DNA of 24,556 nucleotides from Vibrio tasmaniensis 1F-187 (GTDB lineage Bacteria > Pseudomonadota > Gammaproteobacteria > Enterobacterales > Vibrionaceae), in the NCBI RefSeq assembly GCF_000272405.2, contig NZ_AJZM02000028.1, positions 1 through 24,556 of the forward strand, in the 5' to 3' direction. Position numbers and translations under genes: made by a program. Of this stretch, positions 6,814 through 14,657 are shown in pieces. Numbering within the stretch: the first letter of the stretch is position 1; the number at the start of each line of letters is the position of its first letter. The notes below the pieces were generated by a model. The model was not told the DNA's origin, ran no database searches, and saw only the letters and a program-made list of their open reading frames with translations.

Positions 6814-9450
6814 ATGTCTGATGTAAAACTTGAAAGAAACCAAGAGCTTGATGAAAACAAGTATCGAAAGGTTCTACCGGGAACGGGCTTAGAATATTTC
6901 GACGCTTGCGAAGCGGTAGAAGCAATATCCCCAGGTGCTTACAAAACCTTGCCTTATACGTCGAGAGTATTAGCAGAGCAATTAGTAAGACGCTGTGATC
7001 CTGAAACCCTTGAAGACAGCTTAAAACAGATCATTGAACGCAAGAGCGACTTAGATTTTCCTTGGTATCCTGCGCGCGTGGTGTGTCATGACATTCTAGG
7101 TCAAACAGCTTTGGTTGATTTGGCTGGATTAAGAGACGCGATTGCCGACCAAGGCGGAGACCCTGCCAAGGTGAATCCCGTTGTCGAAACTCAATTGATT
7201 GTTGACCATTCGCTGGCAGTGGAACACGCGGGTTTTGATAGCGAAGCGTTTGATAAAAACCGAGCGATTGAAGATCGCAGAAACGAAGACCGTTTTCACT
7301 TTATAGAATGGTGTAAAACCGCGTTTAAGAACGTGAGTGTGATTCCTGCGGGGAACGGGATCATGCACCAGATTAACTTGGAGAAAATGTCTCCGGTTAT
7401 TCAATCCAAAGAAGGTATCGCTTTCCCTGATACTTGTGTCGGCACCGACAGTCATACTCCTCATGTTGATGCTCTGGGTGTTATTGCAATAGGTGTAGGT
7501 GGTTTGGAAGCTGAGACTGTGATGCTCGGTCGTCCGTCTATGATGCGTTTGCCAGACATCGTGGGCGTTAAACTGACGGGGCAACGACAAGAAGGGATAA
7601 CCGCAACGGATATTGTGCTTGCGATTACTGAGTTCCTTCGAAATGAAAAAGTGGTTTCTAGTTACTTAGAGTTCTTTGGTGAAGGTGCTCGTGCACTGAC
7701 TATTGGCGACCGCGCCACTATATCGAATATGACACCAGAATACGGCGCGACAGCAGGTATGTTCTATATCGATGAACAGACCATACAATACCTAAAGCTG
7801 ACAGGACGCGAGCCTGAACAGGTTGAGTTAGTTGAGCTATACGCTAAGCAAACTGGCTTATGGGCCGATGATTTAGATTCCGCTCAGTACGAACGTGTGC
7901 TTGAGTTTGATTTGTCTAAAGTTGAGCGCAACCTTGCAGGGCCATCCAATCCCCATCGTCGTTTACCAACCAGTGAACTTACCAAACAAGGCATTAGCCA
8001 ATCATTGTGGAAAGAACAACATTCGGCGAAATATAGCGATGAACAAATGCCCGATGGTGCTGTGATTATTGCTGCAATTACTTCTTGTACAAACACCAGT
8101 AATCCAAGAAACGTGGTCGCCGCAGCATTGGTGGCCAAGAAAGCCAATCAGCTTGGATTAGTTCGTAAGCCGTGGGTGAAAACGTCATTTGCTCCAGGTT
8201 CTAAAGTTGCCAAGCTCTATCTCGAGTCGGCAGGTTTGCTTCCTGAGCTGGAACAATTAGGCTTCGGTATCGTCGGTTATGCGTGTACTACCTGTAACGG
8301 AATGAGTGGGGCGTTGGATCCTAAAATCCAACAAGAGATCATCGACCGCGACCTGTATTCAACCGCGGTGTTATCGGGGAATCGAAACTTTGATGGTCGA
8401 ATCCACCCTTATGCCAAACAAGCGTTTTTAGCCTCACCGCCATTGGTGGTTGCTTACGCGTTGGCTGGCACGATTCGCTTTGATATCGAGAAAGACAGCT
8501 TAGGCACCGACAACAATGGTAAGCCAATCTACTTAAGTGATTTATGGCCGAGTGATGCCGAGATCGATGCCGTTGTCGGTGAGCACGTTAAGCCTCAGCA
8601 ATTCCAACAAATCTACGTGAAAATGTTCCAGCCAGATGAGGATCAGGTGACGACTGAACCGCTTTATGACTGGCGACCTCAAAGTACCTATATTCGCAGA
8701 CCACCTTATTGGGAAGGTGCTCTTGCGGGAGAACGAAGCCTATCTGGTATGAGACCTTTAGCGATTCTGGGTGACAACATCACCACAGATCACTTATCCC
8801 CTTCAAATGCGATTCTCGCTTCGAGCGCTGCGGGGGAATACCTCACCAAAATGGAAGTGCCCGAAGAGGACTTTAACTCTTACGCGACCCATCGAGGCGA
8901 TCACTTAACCGCGCAACGAGCAACATTCGCCAACCCTAAGCTGTTTAACGAAATGGTGAAGGACGCTGGAGAAGTCGTGCAAGGTTCATTAGCAAGAGTT
9001 GAACCTGAAGGTCAAGTTACGCGAATGTGGGAAGCGATTGAAACCTACATGAATCGTAAACAACCCTTGATTGTCGTTGCTGGTGCCGATTATGGACAAG
9101 GTTCATCACGTGACTGGGCTGCCAAAGGTGTGCGTTTAGCGGGTGTTGAAGTGATTGTGGCTGAAGGATTTGAAAGAATTCACAGAACCAACTTAGTTGG
9201 CATGGGGGTATTGCCTCTGCAGTTCAAAGTAGGAACGAATCGCAATACCTTAGAGTTGGATGGCACCGAGCTTTACGACGTGTACGGCGACATTGAAGCA
9301 GGTTCTGATTTGGCTCTAGTCATCACTCGTAGAAACGGTGAAAAGCTTGATGTTCCCGTGACCTGCCGACTAGACACCGCAGACGAAGTGAATGTTTATA
9401 GCGCTGGTGGCGTGTTGCAACGTTTCGCCAAAGACTTTCTTGCACAGTAG
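6814..9450 (+). CDS. acnD: Fe/S-dependent 2-methylcitrate dehydratase AcnD
   Basis: A large aconitase-family enzyme (878 residues from ATG 6814) that dehydrates 2-methylcitrate to 2-methylaconitate, working with PrpF. The three 4Fe-4S cysteine ligands are visible: C425 (ITSCTNTS) and C491/C494 (ACTTCNG). The N-terminal aconitase domain includes DTCVGTDSHTPH, and the C-terminal swivel domain includes YGQGSSRDWAAKG. The frame is open back to a TTG at 6793, but ATG 6814 with GGTGGA before it is preferred. The start LPGTGLEYFDACEAVEAI is typical of AcnD, not AcnA. It lies immediately upstream of prpF, the diagnostic AcnD/PrpF pair that substitutes for PrpD. Confidence 0.95.
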   Translation: MSDVKLERNQELDENKYRKVLPGTGLEYFDACEAVEAISPGAYKTLPYTSRVLAEQLVRRCDPETLEDSLKQIIERKSDLDFPWYPARVVCHDILGQTALVDLAGLRDAIADQGGDPAKVNPVVETQLIVDHSLAVEHAGFDSEAFDKNRAIEDRRNEDRFHFIEWCKTAFKNVSVIPAGNGIMHQINLEKMSPVIQSKEGIAFPDTCVGTDSHTPHVDALGVIAIGVGGLEAETVMLGRPSMMRLPDIVGVKLTGQRQEGITATDIVLAITEFLRNEKVVSSYLEFFGEGARALTIGDRATISNMTPEYGATAGMFYIDEQTIQYLKLTGREPEQVELVELYAKQTGLWADDLDSAQYERVLEFDLSKVERNLAGPSNPHRRLPTSELTKQGISQSLWKEQHSAKYSDEQMPDGAVIIAAITSCTNTSNPRNVVAAALVAKKANQLGLVRKPWVKTSFAPGSKVAKLYLESAGLLPELEQLGFGIVGYACTTCNGMSGALDPKIQQEIIDRDLYSTAVLSGNRNFDGRIHPYAKQAFLASPPLVVAYALAGTIRFDIEKDSLGTDNNGKPIYLSDLWPSDAEIDAVVGEHVKPQQFQQIYVKMFQPDEDQVTTEPLYDWRPQSTYIRRPPYWEGALAGERSLSGMRPLAILGDNITTDHLSPSNAILASSAAGEYLTKMEVPEEDFNSYATHRGDHLTAQRATFANPKLFNEMVKDAGEVVQGSLARVEPEGQVTRMWEAIETYMNRKQPLIVVAGADYGQGSSRDWAAKGVRLAGVEVIVAEGFERIHRTNLVGMGVLPLQFKVGTNRNTLELDGTELYDVYGDIEAGSDLALVITRRNGEKLDVPVTCRLDTADEVNVYSAGGVLQRFAKDFLAQ

Positions 9451-9459
9451 GAGCTTGTG

Positions 9460-10632
9460 ATGAACACTAAACAGATCAAAGTGCCTGCAACTTATATGCG
9501 GGGCGGAACAAGCAAAGGTGTCTTTTTCAATTTAGAAGAGTTACCTGAAGCTGCGCAAGTCGCCGGAGAAGCACGAGACGCATTACTTCTGCGTGTGATT
9601 GGCAGCCCGGATCCTTATGGCAAACAAACCGATGGTATGGGTGGTGCAACATCTAGCACCAGCAAAACCGTTATTGTTTCGAAAAGTAGTAAGGCCGATC
9701 ACGATGTTGATTATCTCTTCGGTCAAGTTGCGATAGATAAGCCGTTCGTTGATTGGAGCGGTAACTGCGGTAATTTGTCTGCTGCAGTGGGCCCATTTGC
9801 TATTCATGGTGGATTGGTTAATTCGAATCGTATTCCAGAAAACGGCGTGGTCGAGGTGCGAGTGTGGCAAGTGAATATAGAAAAAACCATCATTGTTCAC
9901 GTGCCTATCGTTAAAGGTGAAGTACAAGAGTTAGGTGATTTTGAACTCGATGGTGTCACTTTCACCGCCGCTGAGATCCAAGTTGATTTTCTAGACCCCG
10001 CCGATGCGAGTGGCTCTATGTTCCCAACAGGGAATGTTGTCGATTTTTTAGATGTTCCCGATCTGGGTTGCATCAAAGCGACATACATTAATGCTGGGAT
10101 ACCCACCATTTTTGTTGATGCTGAATCGGTTGGTTACCAAGGCACTGAACTTCAATCAGATATCAATAGTGATACCAAAGCCTTGGCTCTGTTTGAATCC
10201 ATACGAGCACATGGTGCAGTAGCGATGGGTCTTATCGATTCTTTAGAACAAGCTGAATCACGTCAACATACACCTAAAGTCGCGTTTGTTGCTAAGCCTC
10301 AAGCGTACCAAGCCTCCAGTGGTAAATCGGTTGCTGTCGAAGATACTGACCTTCTGGTGCGTGCTTTGTCTATGGGACAACTGCATCACGCCATGATGGG
10401 TACGGCAGCGGTCGCCATTGCTTCAGCGGCGAGTGTGCCAGGTACGTTAGTGAACTTGGCAGTCGGTGAGGGTTCCCGAGATTTTGTTACCTTTGGTCAT
10501 CCATCAGGAACCTTAAAAGTGGGTGCTAAAGCTATTCAGACGGAAAGCGGGTGGAAAATAGAACGGGCAATTATGAGTCGTAGTGCCCGAGTGATCATGG
10601 AAGGTGCCATTCGAGTGCCTTTTCCTAAGTAA
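9460..10632 (+). CDS. prpF: 2-methylaconitate isomerase PrpF
   Basis: A 390-residue member of the PrpF family (diaminopimelate-epimerase fold). It isomerises the 2-methylaconitate made by AcnD so that an aconitase can hydrate it to 2-methylisocitrate. Family signatures seen: MRGGTSKGVFF near the N-terminus, GGATSSTSKT, and DWSGNCGNLSAAVG. The preferred start is ATG 9460, 6 nt after AGGAG. A GTG at 9457 is too close to that ribosome site. The AGGAG overlaps the acnD stop codon, so the two genes are tightly packed and probably translationally coupled. Length and ends look complete. Confidence 0.96.
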   Translation: MNTKQIKVPATYMRGGTSKGVFFNLEELPEAAQVAGEARDALLLRVIGSPDPYGKQTDGMGGATSSTSKTVIVSKSSKADHDVDYLFGQVAIDKPFVDWSGNCGNLSAAVGPFAIHGGLVNSNRIPENGVVEVRVWQVNIEKTIIVHVPIVKGEVQELGDFELDGVTFTAAEIQVDFLDPADASGSMFPTGNVVDFLDVPDLGCIKATYINAGIPTIFVDAESVGYQGTELQSDINSDTKALALFESIRAHGAVAMGLIDSLEQAESRQHTPKVAFVAKPQAYQASSGKSVAVEDTDLLVRALSMGQLHHAMMGTAAVAIASAASVPGTLVNLAVGEGSRDFVTFGHPSGTLKVGAKAIQTESGWKIERAIMSRSARVIMEGAIRVPFPK

Positions 10633-10640
10633 AGCGATTG

Positions 10641-10664
10641 TCGTGAACGGTTAAATGTTCACGA
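10641..10664 (+). other. Stem-loop in the prpF-prpE junction
   Basis: TCGTGAAC (10641-10648) pairs perfectly with GTTCACGA (10657-10664) across an 8-nt loop. There is no T tract, so it is unlikely to end transcription by itself. It is the third such hairpin between prp genes; only acnD-prpF lacks one. Confidence 0.5.
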
Positions 10665-10750
10665 GCACAACGCTGAGAAAAGAGTGCAATCAAGTGCTAC
10701 TGCCAAAAGCTAGGCGCTTGGACTAATGGATAAATCATGGAGGAGGCACT

Positions 10751-12655
10751 ATGTCTGCTACGAATCGAATGAACAGAAAAACAGACTATATCACCGAGTA
10801 TCAATGGGCTAGGGAAGACCCCAATTCGTTCTGGGAAACACAAGCACAAGCGATAGATTGGTTTGAACCACCAAAAACGATATTACAAACTGACGATAAC
10901 GGTATTGAACGTTGGTTTCCTGATGGGGTGATGAACACCTGCTGGCTCGCGCTGGATTACCATTGTGAAAATGGGCGAGGTGGCAATACCGCGCTGATTT
11001 ACGACTCTCCAGTTACAGGAACTCAATCCTCGTACACTTACAATCAATTGCGTGAACAAGTGGCTAAAGTCGCAGGTATGTTAGCCACGCAAGGCGTTAC
11101 CAAAGGTGATCGTGTGGTGATCTACATGCCAATGATTCCTGAAGCTGCCATGGCAATGCTAGCCTGTGCACGACTAGGCGCGGTGCATTCGGTGGTGTTT
11201 GGTGGTTTTGCTCCTCATGAGCTTGCCGTTCGAATTGAAGATGCCGAGCCCAAGGTGTTGATTACTGCATCCTGCGGTGTCGAGATAAATAAAGTTCTGC
11301 CATATAAGCCGATGGTCGACAGGGCGATCATGGACAGTCGTTGGAAGCCTGAGAAAGTCGTGGTATTCCAAAGAGAGCAGTCTCTAGCCGAATTGAACAA
11401 CGAACGTGATGTACTTTGGCAACAAGCGGTTGAGGATGCTTTGCCTCACGTATGTGTGCCTGTTCTAGCGACTGACCCACTATATATCTTGTATACATCA
11501 GGGACGACGGGTAAGCCAAAAGGCGTGGTGCGCGATAATGGTGGTCATGCGGTTGCGATGAAATACTCGATGAGCACTATTTACGATATGCCGCAAGATG
11601 GTGTGTTTTGGGCAGCTTCTGATGTCGGTTGGGTAGTGGGGCATTCCTACATTGTGTATGCGCCATTGATTCATGGCTGTACGACCATTTTGTTTGAAGG
11701 CAAGCCAGTACGAACGCCAGATCCCGGCGCATTCTGGCGTGTGTGTGAAGAGTACAAGGTCGATGTATTGTTTTCTGCGCCAACAGCGTTTAGGGCAATC
11801 AAGAAAGAAGATCCCGAAGGCGAGTTGCTCACCAAGTATGATTTATCATCGCTCAAGTCGATTTTTATGGCTGGCGAGCGTTTAGACCCTCCAACATTGG
11901 ATTGGGTTGAGTCTCATACCAATAAACCAGTTATCGATCATTGGTGGCAAACCGAAACAGGTTGGGCCATTTCCGCCAATCCAACAGGGTTAGAATCTTT
12001 ACCAGTGAAAGCGGGCTCTTCAACCAAGCCAGTACCCGGTTACCAAGTGGAGATCCTCAATGAGTTGGGTGAAATCGCACAAACGAATCAACAAGGGTTT
12101 GTGGCACTTAAACGACCATTGCCGCCTGGTTGTTTACCCACGGTATGGCGCAATCATGATCGGTTTGAATCCGGCTATTTGAGTCAGTTCCCGGGCTATT
12201 ATGTTTCTGGGGACGGTGGCTATCTTGATGAAGATGGGTATCTATTTATCATGGGCCGTATCGACGATGTGATAAACGTAGCGGGACACCGTCTGTCGAC
12301 GGGAGAAATGGAAGAGATCGTGGGTGGTCACCCAGCCATTGCAGAATGTGCGGTAGTCGGTATTCACGATGACTTAAAAGGGCAGTTACCTCTTGGTTTC
12401 GTTGTGCTGAAAGATGGCGTAAAAGTCGATGGTATTGAGTTGCAAGCGGAGTTGGTTGGCAAGGTTCGTAATGAGATTGGCGCGGTAGCTTGTTTTAAGC
12501 AAGCCTTGGTTGTTGAGAGACTACCCAAGACACGTTCAGGTAAGATCTTACGCAGAACTATCCGACAGATCGCAGAAGGTGAGCAATATGTGGTGCCTTC
12601 GACGATTGACGACCCTACCAGCTTAACTGAAATTGCTGAAAAGCTCGGCAAATAG
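10751..12655 (+). CDS. prpE: Propionyl-CoA synthetase
   Basis: A 634-residue AMP-forming acyl-CoA synthetase of the ANL superfamily. It activates propionate with ATP and CoA, feeding PrpC. Motifs seen: the P-loop-like YTSGTTGKPKG with VVRDNGGHAVA after it, the substrate/adenylate motif WWQTETGW, and the C-terminal PKTRSGKILRR. K598 in the last motif is the catalytic lysine commonly controlled by acetylation in this family. A strong AGGAGG precedes the ATG. It is the last prp gene, 118 bp after prpF. Acetyl-CoA synthetase is the nearest alternative; the cluster and the length of ~630 favour PrpE. Confidence 0.95.
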   Translation: MSATNRMNRKTDYITEYQWAREDPNSFWETQAQAIDWFEPPKTILQTDDNGIERWFPDGVMNTCWLALDYHCENGRGGNTALIYDSPVTGTQSSYTYNQLREQVAKVAGMLATQGVTKGDRVVIYMPMIPEAAMAMLACARLGAVHSVVFGGFAPHELAVRIEDAEPKVLITASCGVEINKVLPYKPMVDRAIMDSRWKPEKVVVFQREQSLAELNNERDVLWQQAVEDALPHVCVPVLATDPLYILYTSGTTGKPKGVVRDNGGHAVAMKYSMSTIYDMPQDGVFWAASDVGWVVGHSYIVYAPLIHGCTTILFEGKPVRTPDPGAFWRVCEEYKVDVLFSAPTAFRAIKKEDPEGELLTKYDLSSLKSIFMAGERLDPPTLDWVESHTNKPVIDHWWQTETGWAISANPTGLESLPVKAGSSTKPVPGYQVEILNELGEIAQTNQQGFVALKRPLPPGCLPTVWRNHDRFESGYLSQFPGYYVSGDGGYLDEDGYLFIMGRIDDVINVAGHRLSTGEMEEIVGGHPAIAECAVVGIHDDLKGQLPLGFVVLKDGVKVDGIELQAELVGKVRNEIGAVACFKQALVVERLPKTRSGKILRRTIRQIAEGEQYVVPSTIDDPTSLTEIAEKLGK

Positions 12656-12662
12656 ACGTCGC

Positions 12663-12729
12663 AGTTTAGGTAGTATAATCTTCGGCTGGTTGATTTATAC
12701 ATAAGCCAGCGTGATGGTTTACCTAAACT
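12663..12729. repeat. Nested inverted repeat downstream of prpE
   Basis: An outer perfect 10-bp arm pair (AGTTTAGGTA at 12663-12672 and TACCTAAACT at 12720-12729) encloses an inner 5-bp pair (GCTGG at 12685-12689 and CCAGC at 12706-12710). No T tract follows on the + strand. It may form the 3' structure of the prp mRNA or an unrelated RNA. A TATAAT sequence lies inside it at 12674-12679, with no clear -35 element. Confidence 0.5.
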
Positions 12730-12766
12730 CTACTTTATTCATCCGCTTATCCATTGCGTTTACTAT

Positions 12767-12803
12767 GACCTCATTATGAATCCCACATATTGAGGTCTTT
12801 TTT
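12767..12803 (+). terminator. Terminator-like hairpin abutting the next start codon
   Basis: GACCTCA (12767-12773) pairs with TGAGGTC (12791-12797) across a 17-nt loop, followed by six T (12798-12803). The loop is long for a classic terminator, but the stem plus T tract fits one and would close the prp transcript. The T tract touches the ATG at 12804. The GAGG that would be that gene's ribosome site lies inside the right arm. Confidence 0.55.
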
Positions 12804-13250
12804 ATGCGAGCTTACTTTTGGTTGATTGCTTTACTGGTCAGTGGTGCTGCTAGTGCCAGTATTTCAAAGGATGAAGCGAGTAGAGCGTTGTTAGAGCCAT
12901 TGAGTCATCCCAAGATATTTAAATGTGTGTCCAAGACTGGCGTCGATCTCTATCAAGCAGTTTTTGATATGGGCGTGGGGTATGAAGCCAACCCGATTAA
13001 CTCGAAGATGATCGTTAATTCAAGGAAAGGTCGCTACGAATATCAAATCTTAGGCGCGGTAAGGTCTGAAAGAGCTGGTGAAATTGTCGTGTTGACTCGT
13101 CATGTGGGAGACGGTGTCAAAGTAGCCGCTATGATTGATGACGAAAATGGCAAGATACTGGGGATCGGCGATAAAAATCATTATCGAGATTGCGGTGTTA
13201 GGCCACCACCTAGCGCAGAAAATATGCAAAACTTTTGGTCCAAAGGCTAA
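12804..13250 (+). CDS. Small secreted protein of unknown function
   Basis: A 148-residue protein that I do not recognise. An N-terminal signal peptide is clear: MRAY, then a hydrophobic run and GAASA before SISKDEA, with cleavage likely near residue 18. The mature part has two cysteines (CVSKTG near residue 40 and RDCGVR near 134) that could form a disulfide in the periplasm. No lipobox or later membrane segment is visible. The ATG follows the hairpin and T tract at 12767-12803, and GAGG 8 nt upstream is within the hairpin. An intrinsic terminator follows at 13294. It is probably its own transcription unit, unrelated to prp. Confidence 0.7.
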   Translation: MRAYFWLIALLVSGAASASISKDEASRALLEPLSHPKIFKCVSKTGVDLYQAVFDMGVGYEANPINSKMIVNSRKGRYEYQILGAVRSERAGEIVVLTRHVGDGVKVAAMIDDENGKILGIGDKNHYRDCGVRPPPSAENMQNFWSKG

Positions 13251-13293
13251 GAGCGACATGTGAAATACAAAAATTATTGAGAAAGCTAGATTG

Positions 13294-13319
13294 AGGAGAC
13301 CTTATTGGTCGCCTTTTTT
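13294..13319 (+). terminator. Intrinsic terminator after the small secreted protein
   Basis: AGGAGACC (13294-13301) pairs with GGTCGCCT (13307-13314) with one A-G mismatch and a 5-nt loop, then six T. Confidence 0.75.
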
Positions 13320-13488
13320 GTTTGTCAGGCTAAGGCGAGCTCAAAGATATATATCAATAAGCACTTATGCGATGGTTGAATGATACATAACTGAACATGA
13401 TGTATCGTCTAAACGTGGCTTTATTTATCTCATTAACGGTTCTGCTTAAGATGGCTCTACTCCAAACGAAGAACTAAGCGAGACTCCT

Positions 13489-13890
13489 ATGAAATTCACT
13501 AAACCTTTTCTTTTAGCGACACTGATTGTGACTCTTTCTGGTTGCGCATCACCAGCAATGGATAACGAAAATGAGAATGCTGCACGTAATCGTGGTGCTG
13601 TGGGTGGTGCTTTATTAGGAGCGACAGCAGGCGCTCTAACTGGAGATGCGGGCTTAGCCGCGAAGGGTGCTGCATTGGGTGGTGTGACTGGTGGTGTTGC
13701 TGGTTCAATGAAAGATGCGGATGATGCAAGAAACGCACAACGAACCCAAGTTACTGCTGATGGTCTAGCGCAAGACAATCGCACCGATGCAGAAAAGCGA
13801 GTTGCTGAAGTAGAGGCTGAAATTAAGCTTATTGAACTAGAACAACAGCTTGCTGATCTCAAAGAAGAGAAAGAGGACAATGGTGCATAA
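13489..13890 (+). CDS. Glycine-zipper lipoprotein
   Basis: A 133-residue predicted outer-membrane lipoprotein. The signal peptide ends in the lipobox LSGC (C19). The next residues are Ala-Ser, so there is no Asp inner-membrane retention signal. Residues ~35-72 form a glycine-rich zipper (GAVGGALLGATAG, then GAALGGVTGGVAG), as in membrane-inserting glycine-zipper lipoproteins. Residues ~98-130 are Glu/Lys/Leu-rich and likely form a coiled coil. Residues just before the ATG show only a weak GCGAG ribosome site. It is monocistronic between terminators at 13294 and 13956. Exact function is unknown; an envelope-stability role is only inferred. Confidence 0.8.
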   Translation: MKFTKPFLLATLIVTLSGCASPAMDNENENAARNRGAVGGALLGATAGALTGDAGLAAKGAALGGVTGGVAGSMKDADDARNAQRTQVTADGLAQDNRTDAEKRVAEVEAEIKLIELEQQLADLKEEKEDNGA

Positions 13891-13955
13891 AGCTGAAGCT
13901 ACAGCAAAAGCTAATGCCTAGATATTCGTTTAATTCAAAATAATTCAAACAGAAT

Positions 13956-13978
13956 GGCCACGTAATGTGGCCGTTTTT
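13956..13978 (+). terminator. Intrinsic terminator after the lipoprotein gene
   Basis: GGCCAC (13956-13961) pairs with GTGGCC (13967-13972) with a 5-nt loop; G and five T follow. Confidence 0.85.
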
Positions 13979-14093
13979 GTATCTAAAATACGCACTTCAA
14001 ACAATGAATTAATTCAATAACTTGTATAGATACTCACGCCAAGTAAACTAGACTCAGTTTAGATATTAATTTGGTTTGAGAAGCGCAATAGTC

Positions 14094-14573
14094 ATGAATG
14101 TCATCTTAAGGGCTGCAAAGCACACGGATTTGGAACAACTTAACGAGTTAATGTTCGATCTCCACCATCACCACCACCTTGCTAGCCCAGAGCACTTTAA
14201 AACGGCAGAAGAGATTGAGCAGGAAAAAAGCATTGCACGTTACTTGGATGATCCTGAATGCTTAGTTTATGTGGCATTAAAAGGTGAGCTCATTGTTGGC
14301 TTTATCTCCGGACATTTTTGTGAGCTTATCTCAACGGTGAGTAAACCGGTGCCGATGGGGAGTGTCGATGAACTGTTTGTCTTGCCTGATTATCGAAAAG
14401 AATCGATTGCTGAAAAGTTGTTTAGCAAAGTTGAAGCGACTTTTGATGATTATGGGGTTGAACAAGTCTTTGTAGAGGTTTGGGACTTTAATTCACCTGC
14501 CAAGGACTTCTATCAAAAAATGGGGTTTACTCCTCACATTCAATGGATGAGGAAGGCTTTGCACAAAACGTAG
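14094..14573 (+). CDS. GNAT-family N-acetyltransferase
   Basis: A 159-residue cytoplasmic acetyl-CoA-dependent acetyltransferase of unknown substrate. The start at ATG 14094 fits the usual GNAT opening (VILRAAKHTDLEQLNELM). The frame runs back to a TTG at 14076 without better support. Motif A is recognisable in VDELFVLPDYRKESIAEKLF, but the pyrophosphate loop reads RKESIA where R/Q-x-x-G-x-G/A is usual, so the first glycine is Ser. The C-terminal NSPAKDFYQKMGF is the typical GNAT motif B. Residues 23-27 are five consecutive histidines, which is unusual. No obvious operon partner; the Nudix-PAP2 gene starts 84 nt later. Confidence 0.85.
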   Translation: MNVILRAAKHTDLEQLNELMFDLHHHHHLASPEHFKTAEEIEQEKSIARYLDDPECLVYVALKGELIVGFISGHFCELISTVSKPVPMGSVDELFVLPDYRKESIAEKLFSKVEATFDDYGVEQVFVEVWDFNSPAKDFYQKMGFTPHIQWMRKALHKT

Positions 14574-14657
14574 GCAGCGATTTTGTGCGTGTTTGATTAC
14601 AATAGACTCGTGTATTAGCAGTCTTAAATTTCTTCTATTATTTTTTAGGTAAACTCG

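Noticed and set aside
12674..12679. TATAAT as promoter of the 12804 gene
   Set aside because: It is a perfect -10 match but no -35 or extended -10 element accompanies it, so it was not called.
13382..13406. Inverted repeat GATACAT/ATGTATC before the lipoprotein gene
   Set aside because: Seven AT-rich base pairs with an 11-nt loop is within chance expectation for this region; noted but not called as an operator.
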